Below, piece after piece: positions 15,240-21,629 of a stretch of DNA of 23,213 nt. Positions within the stretch are counted from its first letter, which is position 1; every line of letters begins with the position of its first letter. Source of the stretch: Chlorobium sp. (GTDB lineage: Bacteria > Bacteroidota > Chlorobiia > Chlorobiales > Chlorobiaceae); contig JANQMO010000009.1 in the NCBI GenBank assembly GCA_028280025.1, positions 1 to 23,213 on the forward strand, read 5' to 3'. A program made the position numbers and the translations under genes. The notes beneath the pieces are model-generated. The model was not told where the DNA came from. It saw only the letters and a list, made by a program, of their open reading frames with translations, and searched no databases.

Positions 15240-16505
15240 CTATCCCTCTGCACTCGGCATGACGCCCTTGAGCCAGACCGATTCGTCGAATTCCGGCAGG
15301 TTGCTCCTTCGATCCAGCGGAGAAACAAACAGATTCGCGAGCGTAAAAACGCCGGACCAGCTATGGATCGGCATCAGCGTGAACTCCATGCTCCATTTGA
15401 CGATAAAACCGTTGCCAACGAAAGGATTTGCCGTCATCAACGACGTTACGATCAGATCCGGCTTCTCCCGCTTGATATCCTGAAGCTGGCGGTGAAAATT
15501 CGGCTGCTCGACAACCCTGACGCCCTCGAGCGCTTCGAGCTCACGGGCGTGAAACTTTTTGTTGATATAAGCGCTGCTGCATTCCAGAACCTCCGCGCCT
15601 GCGTTTTTGAGAAAACGCGCAAGGGGAAGCTCCATCATGGTATCGGCCGTCAGGAACACCCGTTTACCCTTCAGCTTGCCGACCTGTTCCGATATTCTCT
15701 CCCAGGCCGCGTCTTCCCGTTCTTTGAGATCGACCGTGATATCGAACATGGCAGCAAGGTCTTCCCAGAAAACCCGCGTGCCTGAAGGACCGAATGGAAA
15801 GAGCGAACGGAGTACTTTCGATCCCCGCTCCCTGTTCAGGCGGGAAACGACCCTCGAAAGATATGGCTGTATCGGCGCGAGCACGGTATCCGGTCCGATT
15901 GCAGGCAGATGGTCGAAACGGTTTTCCGGAAGAAATCCCCCAACCTTGATGCCGAGTCCCTCGGCTTCCGACCGAAGGTCGTCGGCAATGGAATCGTTGA
16001 CCGACCCAACAAAAACGACATTTTTTTCTCCCGCCGGCGCTTCCGGACAGAAGGGCACCATGGCCTGAAGGACCGAGTCCTCAGCCTGTGTGAAGTTGTA
16101 GACAAGTCCGCTTGCAGGAACGAAGAGCACCGGCATTTCCGGTGTCGTGAGCGAATGGGCCAGACCCTTGAAATCGACCTTCATGACTTCCGGTGTACAT
16201 GAAGAGAGAAGAAAGATAACAGACGGGTGGTGATCCCGCTTGATTTCCGCTATCACCTCTTCAAGGCTCGGGTCCTGCCTCGAAAGATCACCTTCTTCGA
16301 TCAGGGCGATCCCGAAACGCGGTTTCGCGAAAATCATCATGCCGAGCGCGTTCTGCAGAAAATGCGCACAGGTGTGCGTACCGAGGATCAGGAAAAAACT
16401 GTCCCTGATTTTCTGGTACAGCCAGCCGACGCTGGCAAGTCCGCAAAAACTGTGGGTGACGTTGTCTTCTTTGATAATCTGGGTGGGTCCCGGAACCGGC
16501 GTCAT
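15240..16505 (-). CDS. bchN: Dark-operative protochlorophyllide reductase subunit N, BchN
   Basis: 421-aa NifD-like subunit of the enzyme that makes chlorophyllide in the dark and without oxygen. Cysteines C21 (THSFCGLAS), C46 (GTHTCAHFL) and C103 (LSSCTPEV) are the three BchN ligands of the NB cluster; the fourth ligand is BchB D36. LVASLMTANP-like and NLFVSPLDRR segments are typical of the C-terminus. The ATG at 16505 is chosen because AGGAGG lies 9-12 bases upstream and the longer frame to 16541 adds a non-family tail (MRRQAIFRRKEF). First gene of the bchN-bchB-bchL operon. Confidence 0.98.
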   Translation of the reverse strand: MTPVPGPTQIIKEDNVTHSFCGLASVGWLYQKIRDSFFLILGTHTCAHFLQNALGMMIFAKPRFGIALIEEGDLSRQDPSLEEVIAEIKRDHHPSVIFLLSSCTPEVMKVDFKGLAHSLTTPEMPVLFVPASGLVYNFTQAEDSVLQAMVPFCPEAPAGEKNVVFVGSVNDSIADDLRSEAEGLGIKVGGFLPENRFDHLPAIGPDTVLAPIQPYLSRVVSRLNRERGSKVLRSLFPFGPSGTRVFWEDLAAMFDITVDLKEREDAAWERISEQVGKLKGKRVFLTADTMMELPLARFLKNAGAEVLECSSAYINKKFHARELEALEGVRVVEQPNFHRQLQDIKREKPDLIVTSLMTANPFVGNGFIVKWSMEFTLMPIHSWSGVFTLANLFVSPLDRRSNLPEFDESVWLKGVMPSAEG

Positions 16506-16735
16506 GAACTCCTTCCTCCTGAAAATTGCCTGCCGCCGCATCCCTTCGGAAAAAACACGAATACAGCTTCAGATTCTGAACCGTCGAGCTTAAATATCAA
16601 GAAGTGAAGATACGAATAATAGGTAGAAATGAAAACCTGTGAGAAGCCCGGAGAGCAAGCGTCAACAGGAGAGATTGTTAGAAACAAGGAGCCTGTCTCA
16701 TGACACATGGCAGATTGCAGCATTATTTCATCACG
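16506..16735. other. Non-coding upstream region of bchN
   Basis: This stretch holds the bchN ribosome-binding site (AGGAGG near 16515) and presumably its promoter. No confident promoter hexamer pair was found by eye. Short plus- and minus-strand frames here have no recognisable product. Confidence 0.5.
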
Positions 16736-16895
16736 CTACTCAATTATCCGCTTCACCGACGCAACCTTTTCGCCAATCCCAACATTTTTGTCCCTCCGGT
16801 CGTCGATCTTCAGAACCGTACAGACACGCTGTGAGCCGGTCGTAAAAAGATGGCCGTGGAGCTTCTCTGCAACGGCGAACAGTTCCGAAGCAGTT
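16736..16895 (-). pseudogene. 3' fragment of a DUF77/MTH1187 thiamine-binding-like gene
   Basis: Read on the minus strand, the frame covers only the C-terminal half of the protein encoded at 19227-19535 (T-A-S-E-L-F-A-V-A-E-K-L-H-G...). The core GSQRV, TVLKIDDRRDKNVGIGEKVASV is intact. It has its own different ending (K-R-I-I-E) and a stop at 16736. An in-frame TAA lies just upstream, so it has no start. Over 16752-16895 versus 19252-19395 about nine differences in 141 aligned bases are counted (roughly 94% identity). It marks one border of the restriction-modification islet. Confidence 0.85.
16752..16895 (-). repeat. Direct repeat, fragment copy (partner at 19252-19395)
   Basis: 144-bp segment in the same orientation as 19252-19395, about 94% identical. 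The pair brackets the brnA and restriction-modification genes. The match ends sharply at CAGTT|TAATTGAGC on one side and fades gradually on the other. Confidence 0.88.
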
Positions 16896-16922
16896 TAATT
16901 GAGCAGAGAGAAGATAATAATC

Positions 16923-16953
16923 CACAGCGGCGGGACATGCAAATTGCCGTGTG
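16923..16953 (-). terminator. Candidate terminator for brnA (partly overlapping its upstream edge)
   Basis: On the minus strand CACACGGC pairs with GCCGCTGTG (one bulge) around a 14-base loop, followed by GATTATTATCTT. The stem begins 4 bases after the brnA stop codon. Imperfect, by eye. Confidence 0.35.
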
Positions 16954-16956
16954 TGG

Positions 16957-17286
16957 TCAGGTATTCATTTTCCGCCGTTGCTCAACATAGGAACGCAAGA
17001 CTGCATGGATTCTTTTCTGGTACCCTTTACCTTGACTGCGGAAAAACTCCAAAACGTCATGATCAATACGCATGTTGAGCACGGCCTTGGGACGAGGCAG
17101 TTCAGCTGATATGTTTGACCAGTCAACATGCATTTCCTTTTCGTCCTCATCGCCGGCAATTGCCGCTTCTATCTCCTTGTTGGTCATGGACGCTGCTTTC
17201 TTCCAATCGCTTTTATCTTCCCCTCGCTCACGCATTTCGCGCAGCTCTTTATCCGTGTATCTGACGATATGCTCTCTCTTCGCCAT
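16957..17286 (-). CDS. brnA: BrnA-type antitoxin (ribbon-helix-helix)
   Basis: 109-aa protein resembling BrnA, the antitoxin and autorepressor of the BrnT/BrnA type II system. The core is KAASMTNKEIEAAI (residues 30-43), then D-E-D-E-K, VDWSNI, LPRPKAVLNMRIDHDVLEFF and GKGYQKRIHAVLRSYVE, the C-terminal ribbon-helix-helix DNA-binding part. The ATG at 17286 is chosen because AGGAGG sits about 7 bases upstream (inside the overlapping brnT remnant) and MAKREHIVRY is family-like; a longer frame to 17415 adds non-family sequence. It overlaps the brnT remnant by 38 bases, the normal brnT-brnA arrangement. The cognate toxin is truncated, so this is an orphan antitoxin. Confidence 0.86.
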   Translation of the reverse strand: MAKREHIVRYTDKELREMRERGEDKSDWKKAASMTNKEIEAAIAGDEDEKEMHVDWSNISAELPRPKAVLNMRIDHDVLEFFRSQGKGYQKRIHAVLRSYVEQRRKMNT

Positions 17287-17344
17287 GTCGTGCCCTCCTG
17301 AATGATATAATTCTGCGAGCTTCTGCCCGCCATGCCCAAACCAT
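17249..17344 (-). pseudogene. BrnT toxin remnant (C-terminal third only)
   Basis: In the frame shifted from brnA, the minus strand reads MVWAWRAEARRIISFRRARH then GEERAYRQIHG and stop. This closely resembles the C-terminus of BrnT toxins, where R-R-I-I-S-x-R-x-A is the signature. BrnT is usually about 90 aa; only 31 codons remain. Upstream of 17344 the frame is closed (a TAA a few codons earlier) and shows no BrnT N-terminus, so about two thirds of the toxin is missing. Its end overlaps the brnA start, as in intact operons. Confidence 0.78.
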
Positions 17345-17556
17345 ATTATAGAATTAACTGTCGATTTATAGCCATATACAAAAAAGCCGTTAATCTCAGC
17401 TTCCCGGATGTGCAAGCCGGGAAAACAGATGTTGTTTACACTTGAGCATCAAGCCTAAAAAAACAGTATATTTTCAGAGTTCTATGGAAAATCTGTACTT
17501 CAGATAATAAGCATTGTTAGTTCTCACAAGAAGAAAGAGGGTTTTAGAGATAAGAA
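17345..17556. other. Non-coding region between the brnT remnant and the methyltransferase gene
   Basis: This is an AT-rich 212-base region where the truncation of brnT must lie and where the promoter for the plus-strand restriction-modification operon should be. A perfect 7-bp hairpin (TTCCCGG/CCGGGAA, 17401-17423) is present without a T-run. A weak TTGAGC...TATATT pair (19-base spacing, near 17443-17473) is not convincing. Confidence 0.45.
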
Positions 17557-18522
17557 ATGAAAACTGAGACATTGTTCAATCAAAATCGTAAAATCTCTGA
17601 CAAGTTCGCCCTTTCGAAATCAATTGTCGTCTATCCCGGCGACTGTCTCGATCTGTTAAGATGCGTGCCGGATGAATCGCTTCAACTTGTTGTCACTTCA
17701 CCACCTTACAATATTGGGAAAGAATACGAAAAGAAACTTCATCTTGACTTGTATCTTCAACAACAAGCCCAAGTCATAAAGGAGTGTGTGCGCACTTTGT
17801 CACCCCAAGGCAGCATTTGCTGGCAGGTTGGCAATTACGTCGATCGAGGAGCGATCATCCCTTTGGACACTGCCCTTTATCCTATTTTTTCAAGTCTCGG
17901 GCTCAGGATGCGAAACCGGATCATCTGGCACTTCGAGCATGGTTTGCACTGTAGCCGCCGCTTTTCCGGCAGGTACGAAACCATTATCTGGTTCACGAAA
18001 TCAGATAATTACGTCTTTAATCTCGATCCCGTACGAATACCTCAAAAATATCCAGGGAAAAAGTATTTCAAAGGGCCGAAAGCTGGTCAGTATTCGTGCA
18101 ACCCGCTCGGTAAAAACCCCGGAGACTTATGGGTAATTCCGAATGTAAAAAGCAACCATGTCGAAAAAACCGAGCACCCGTGTCAATTTCCCGTTGAACT
18201 GATTGAACGATTGGTGCTTTCTTTTACAAATGAGGGCGACTGGGTGCTGGATCCATTTCTTGGAACAGGCACAACAGTCATCGCCTCCATTCGTCATGGA
18301 CGTCGAGGCGTTGGTGCAGAGACTGTCCCGAAGTACATTGAGCTTGCACGAGAGCGAATCAGCCAAGAAATTGATGGCGAACTAAGAACCCGCCCCATGG
18401 GAAGACCAGTGTATAATCCTGTGGAAGCAGGGAATAGTCTCACTGTCGTTCCATGGGATAAAAATGATTCGGAGCAGATGAAATTGCTCGAAAAGAACGC
18501 AAAATATGGTAAAGGAAGCTGA
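17557..18522 (+). CDS. Beta-class DNA methyltransferase (N4-cytosine or N6-adenine) of a restriction-modification system
   Basis: 321-aa methyltransferase of the N6_N4_Mtase family. The catalytic motif TSPPYN (47-52) comes first, and the SAM-binding motif DPFLGTGTT (232-240) comes near the C-terminus, which is the beta-class order. LWVIPNVKSNH and EHPCQFPVELIERL (about 191-220) are typical of this family. TSPPY fits either N4-cytosine or N6-adenine methylation. It partners the downstream endonuclease, whose ATG overlaps its stop by one base (TGATG), so the two are translationally coupled. A BglII/BstYI-type partner implies recognition around GATC. Base composition is visibly more AT-rich than the neighbouring bch genes, consistent with transfer. 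The ATG at 17557 is the clearest start. Confidence 0.9.
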   Translation: MKTETLFNQNRKISDKFALSKSIVVYPGDCLDLLRCVPDESLQLVVTSPPYNIGKEYEKKLHLDLYLQQQAQVIKECVRTLSPQGSICWQVGNYVDRGAIIPLDTALYPIFSSLGLRMRNRIIWHFEHGLHCSRRFSGRYETIIWFTKSDNYVFNLDPVRIPQKYPGKKYFKGPKAGQYSCNPLGKNPGDLWVIPNVKSNHVEKTEHPCQFPVELIERLVLSFTNEGDWVLDPFLGTGTTVIASIRHGRRGVGAETVPKYIELARERISQEIDGELRTRPMGRPVYNPVEAGNSLTVVPWDKNDSEQMKLLEKNAKYGKGS

Positions 18523-19133
18523 TGAAAATCGCCGAGACATATTCCCATCTAAATGGTCTTGAATTCCTTCTCGTTCACAAACCAGATCTTTGGGAAAATA
18601 TCCAATCTGTTATAGCAGAGGTGGATGCTAACAATTGTCGAACCAAAGTCTCTAAAGAAAAGACAATGAAGGGCAGGCTTCTATTCAGTCCTGTGGATAT
18701 GAACGCCGCTTTCAATCAGCTGCTTCGGAATAAATCATGGGACGAAAGCCGAGTGAGCTATTGGGTTACCAAGAACGAAAAACTGATTCGTAAGACACTT
18801 TCAATGTCAGCGGAAGAACAAAAACGTGAGATAGAGGCCGCTGGAGAGGAGCCTATCTTTAGCTATAACCAGACTGATTTCATCAAAGATCGTGTGGCCG
18901 TTGAGGTTCAGTTTGGAAAGTATGCGTTTGTTGCTTATGACCTTTTCGTCAAACATCTCGCATTCTATGTCGGAGATCGAATTGACGTAGGAATTGAAAT
19001 TCTGCCAATGAAATCTCTTCAAAGCCAAATGAGTTCCGGAGTAGCTTACTATGAGGGCGAGTTCTACAACGTAGTTCGTCAAGGGCGTGGCGTCCCGGCG
19101 GTCCCGCTCGTCCTTATTGGTATTGAACCGTGA
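18522..19133 (+). CDS. Type II restriction endonuclease of the BglII/BstYI family
   Basis: 203-aa protein. The segment Y-N-Q-T-D-F-I-K-D-R-V-A-V-E-V-Q-F-G-K-Y holds D119, E128 and Q130. The D-x8-E-x-Q spacing is exactly that of BglII D84/E93/Q95, an unusual active site in which Gln replaces the common Lys/Glu. The family cleaves GATC-centred hexamers (BglII A^GATCT, BstYI R^GATCY), and the length is close to BstYI. The exact target here is inference. Its ATG overlaps the methyltransferase stop by one base with AAAGGAAG upstream, so methylase is translated first. An AGATCT site lies inside the gene (18584-18589) and a GGATCC in the methylase gene (18249-18254). Confidence 0.88.
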   Translation: MKIAETYSHLNGLEFLLVHKPDLWENIQSVIAEVDANNCRTKVSKEKTMKGRLLFSPVDMNAAFNQLLRNKSWDESRVSYWVTKNEKLIRKTLSMSAEEQKREIEAAGEEPIFSYNQTDFIKDRVAVEVQFGKYAFVAYDLFVKHLAFYVGDRIDVGIEILPMKSLQSQMSSGVAYYEGEFYNVVRQGRGVPAVPLVLIGIEP

Positions 19134-19226
19134 AAGCGATAAGCCCTAAAAGCGCTGTAACGAACGGTCTGCTATGCTACCTCAGTTCCGGTGAACTTGG
19201 CAGACATCTATAACTCCTTTTAAAAG
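19134..19226. other. Short intergenic region, endonuclease to DUF77 (convergent)
   Basis: This is the 93-base gap between two convergent stop codons. It holds CCTTTTAAAAGC near 19217, but no convincing terminator or gene. Confidence 0.5.
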
Positions 19227-19535
19227 CTATCCTTGACGGTTCATTTCGCGATTCACCGACGCAACCTTTTCGCCAATCCCAACATTCTTGTCCCTCCGGT
19301 CGTCGATCTTCAGAACCGTATACACACGCTGTGAACCGGTCGCAAAAAAATGGCCGTGGAGCTTCTCTGCAACGGCGAAAAGTTCCGCCGCAGTTCCGGA
19401 AACGGTGGTGCCCATGTCGTTGAGCTTGTAGTCGAGGCCGCTTTCTTCGAGAAGGGCTTCAAGCTCGGCGATCTTTGCGCTGAGACCGCTGGAGCCGCCG
19501 TCGAGCGGGATCACCGATATATCCATCAAGGCCAT
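19227..19535 (-). CDS. DUF77/MTH1187-family thiamine-binding-like protein
   Basis: 102-aa protein with an ACT-like ferredoxin fold. It begins MALMDISVIPLDGGSSGLSAKIAELEALLEESGLDYKLN, then DMGTTVSGTAAELFAVAEKLH, then RVYTVLKIDDRRDK. This is the single-domain MTH1187/YkoF pattern; relatives bind thiamine or related ligands. It is 26 bases after purA and likely co-transcribed with it. Its 3' half is duplicated at 16736-16895 with another C-terminus (here VASVNREMNRQG). The function in this organism is unknown. Confidence 0.86.
   Translation of the reverse strand: MALMDISVIPLDGGSSGLSAKIAELEALLEESGLDYKLNDMGTTVSGTAAELFAVAEKLHGHFFATGSQRVYTVLKIDDRRDKNVGIGEKVASVNREMNRQG
19252..19395 (-). repeat. Direct repeat, copy inside the intact DUF77 gene
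   Basis: Partner of 16752-16895. It covers the codons for about GTAAELF to EKVASV. The two copies are about 2.4 kb apart in the same orientation and enclose the brnA and restriction-modification genes. Confidence 0.88.
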
Positions 19536-19561
19536 GTTCGCTCCCTTTCTCTTTTATTCCA

Positions 19562-20869
19562 TTAACGGAAAACCGTCTCTTCCCTTCCCGGTCCGACGGA
19601 TATGAAGGTTACCGGCACACCGAGTTCGTCTTCGAGAAACTCGATAAATTCTTTTGTCTCTGCATGCAGGTCATCATAGGTGCGTGCCGATGCGTTCGAC
19701 GCGTTCCATCCTTTCAATGTTTTGTAAACGGGCTTCACGTGACTCAGTGTCTGGTCGTCTGTCGGAAAATCAGTGATCGTCCTGTCGCCATGCGTGTAGG
19801 ACATACACACCTTGATCTCGCTGAAAGAGTCGAGAACATCCAGCTTGGTCAGCGCGATCTCGGTCACCCCGTTCACGGTCAGCGAGTAGCGAAGCGCAAC
19901 GAGGTCAAGCCAGCCGCAGCGGCGTTTCCTGCCTGTCGTCGCGCCAAACTCGTTACCGATCTTTCCAAGCTTGTCGCCGGTTTCATCGTGAAGTTCAGTT
20001 GGAAACGCACCGTTACCAACCCTTGTCATATAAGCCTTGACAACACCGATCACATTGCCGATGTAGTTAGGAGCGATACCCGATCCTGTCGAAGCTCCTC
20101 CCGCCGTCGGGTTGGATGATGTCACATACGGGTACGTCCCGTGGTCGACGTCGAGCAGACAGCCCTGGGCGCCTTCGAGCAGAACGGTTTTACCTTCGCG
20201 AAGCGACCTGTTGAGGAACAACTGGGTATTGGTGACGTAGGGATCGATTATCTTGTCGAACTCGGAGTACTGGCGAACCATGGCATCGATATCGATCTCC
20301 TCGGAACCGTAGATATTGGTAAGCAGCCTGTTTTTCGCTTCGAGGTTGGAGCGCAGCTTTTCTTCAAGGATCTCCGGGTGAAGCAGATCGACAACACGAA
20401 TTCCCTTCCTGGCGAACTTGTCTTCATAGCTGGGACCGATCCCCCTGCCGGTCGTTCCAATCTTTTTCTTGTTCTGGGCGTTTTCATGCAGCGAGTCGAG
20501 CAATTTGTGATACGGCATGATAAGATGGGCGTTATGGCTGATAAACAAGCGCCCTTTGACATCGTAGCCTAGCTCTTCCACTTTTTGGATCTCATCGAGC
20601 AGCGCATTGGGATCGATGACGACACCGTTGCCTATAATACAGGTGCAGCCTTCATGAAAAATTCCTGAAGGAATGAGATGCAGAATAACCGTCTTGTTAT
20701 CGAAGCAGATCGTGTGGCCCGCATTTGCTCCACCCTGATAACGGGCTACGACATCGAATTTCGACGACAGAAAATCAACAAGCTTGCCTTTCCCTTCGTC
20801 ACCGAATTGCGTACCGACAATGACCGTTGCCGATGCTGCCGACCGCTCTTTGTTGCTTTGTTCTTTCAC
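19562..20869 (-). CDS. purA: Adenylosuccinate synthetase PurA
   Basis: Catalyses IMP + aspartate + GTP to adenylosuccinate, the first committed step to AMP. 435 aa, normal length. The N-terminal GTP/IMP loop is GTQFGDEGKGKLVD (D24 presumed base), followed by GGANAGHTI (H52). KIGTTGRGIGPSYEDK, GAQGCLLDVDHGTYPYVTSSN, and TTGRKRRCGWLDLVALRYS are family landmarks. The start is GTG at 20869, giving a short hydrophilic leader before SATVIVG; no ATG in the region fits better. It follows engB by 14 bases and precedes the DUF77 gene by 26, forming a likely engB-purA-DUF77 operon. Confidence 0.97.
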   Translation of the reverse strand: MKEQSNKERSAASATVIVGTQFGDEGKGKLVDFLSSKFDVVARYQGGANAGHTICFDNKTVILHLIPSGIFHEGCTCIIGNGVVIDPNALLDEIQKVEELGYDVKGRLFISHNAHLIMPYHKLLDSLHENAQNKKKIGTTGRGIGPSYEDKFARKGIRVVDLLHPEILEEKLRSNLEAKNRLLTNIYGSEEIDIDAMVRQYSEFDKIIDPYVTNTQLFLNRSLREGKTVLLEGAQGCLLDVDHGTYPYVTSSNPTAGGASTGSGIAPNYIGNVIGVVKAYMTRVGNGAFPTELHDETGDKLGKIGNEFGATTGRKRRCGWLDLVALRYSLTVNGVTEIALTKLDVLDSFSEIKVCMSYTHGDRTITDFPTDDQTLSHVKPVYKTLKGWNASNASARTYDDLHAETKEFIEFLEDELGVPVTFISVGPGREETVFR

Positions 20870-20883
20870 GTGAATGTTCTTTT

Positions 20884-21462
20884 TCAGCCTGTATAGACCG
20901 CCAGTTGTTCTAAAAGCTCCTCTTTGCCCTGTCCGGAAAGAGCCGAGTAATTTACTATAAATTTGGAATTGAACGAGTGATTTTTCATGGCGAGCCGCGC
21001 ACGGGCCTTCTCTTTCTGTTTCAGCTTGTCATACTTTGTCAGCACAATGCCGTACTCACGTCCGCAGTAGTCGAGAAACTCCGCCATCTCTTTGTCGGAC
21101 TCCATATCCGGATGCCGCGAATCGATCAGAAGAATAACAAGAACGATCCGTTCTCCGGTACGGACATATTCACCGAGCAGTTTTCCCCATTCGAACCGTT
21201 TTCCCTTACCTACCCTGGCATATCCATAGCCGGGAAGATCGACGAAATAGCAGGTATCGTTGATGACAAAATAGTTGATGAGCTGGGTTTTACCGGGAGT
21301 CGTACTTGTTTTCGCCAGGCCCTTTCTCCCTGTCAGTGCGTTAAGCAGCGTGGACTTGCCGACATTGGAGCGTCCGACGAAAACAATTTCCGGTAATGGT
21401 TCTTCCGGCAGTTGATCGAGGGCGGAAACACTTTTATAAAACCTTGCGTTTCGTATTTTCAT
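20884..21462 (-). CDS. engB: Ribosome-biogenesis GTP-binding protein EngB (YsxC/YihA)
   Basis: Small GTPase of 192 aa needed for 50S subunit assembly. Motifs: G1 GRSNVGKS (30-37), G2 region TTPGKTQ, G3 DLPGYG, G4 TKYDK, and G5 SAL. FYKSVSALDQLPEEPLPEIVFVG is the characteristic N-terminus. The ATG at 21462 (MKIRNARFYKS) is chosen over a longer frame to 21558, whose extra residues are Arg/Ser-rich and not family-like. It is the first gene of a minus-strand operon and shares a divergent upstream region with cysS. Confidence 0.96.
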   Translation of the reverse strand: MKIRNARFYKSVSALDQLPEEPLPEIVFVGRSNVGKSTLLNALTGRKGLAKTSTTPGKTQLINYFVINDTCYFVDLPGYGYARVGKGKRFEWGKLLGEYVRTGERIVLVILLIDSRHPDMESDKEMAEFLDYCGREYGIVLTKYDKLKQKEKARARLAMKNHSFNSKFIVNYSALSGQGKEELLEQLAVYTG

Positions 21463-21629
21463 CTCGAAAGTAAAAAACCGGAAAGTGATCCGGTTCCGGG
21501 TGTAACGGGATCTGGCAACTGACGGTATCCTGAACTGAGCATGTGCTGAAGCGCTCAATTAAAAAACGTAAGGGAAAAGCTAAACACCTTGTCCGAAAAA
21601 CCCAAATCCTTAACTTCCTACTATAAGCA
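21463..21629. promoter_or_regulatory. Divergent engB/cysS upstream region with two hairpins
   Basis: This is a 167-base region between two divergent genes. Near engB is a perfect 6-bp hairpin, AACCGG/CCGGTT (21476-21495). In the middle is the CCTGAACTGAGC...CGCTCAATT element (21529-21560). No promoter hexamers are convincing by eye, though promoters for both genes must lie here. Confidence 0.5.
21529..21560. repeat. Short inverted element related to the stop-codon-linked repeats
   Basis: CCTGAACTGAGC (21529-21540) and CGCTCAATT (21552-21560) flank about 11 bases. TGAGC/GCTCA can pair. The left end equals the start of the element after the lipoprotein gene (CCTGAACTGAGC). Read on the minus strand it resembles AATTGAGCG...GCATGC of the long terminal repeat. 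Confidence 0.6.

Noticed and set aside
17287..17415. A 43-residue extension of BrnA
   Set aside because: Not family-like, and a good ribosome-binding site points to the ATG at 17286. The region instead encodes the brnT remnant in another frame.
17401..17423. Terminator at the TTCCCGG/CCGGGAA hairpin
   Set aside because: No T-run on either strand and it lies upstream of, not after, a gene; recorded only as a hairpin.
17443..17473. Promoter for the methyltransferase gene (TTGAGC ... TATATT)
   Set aside because: Spacing of 19 bases and a poor -35 match; too weak to list as a feature.
16752..19395. Integrase-type attachment sites formed by the 144-bp direct repeats
   Set aside because: The repeats are long, diverged (about 94%), and lie in a protein gene, and no integrase or tRNA is present; homologous recombination fits better.
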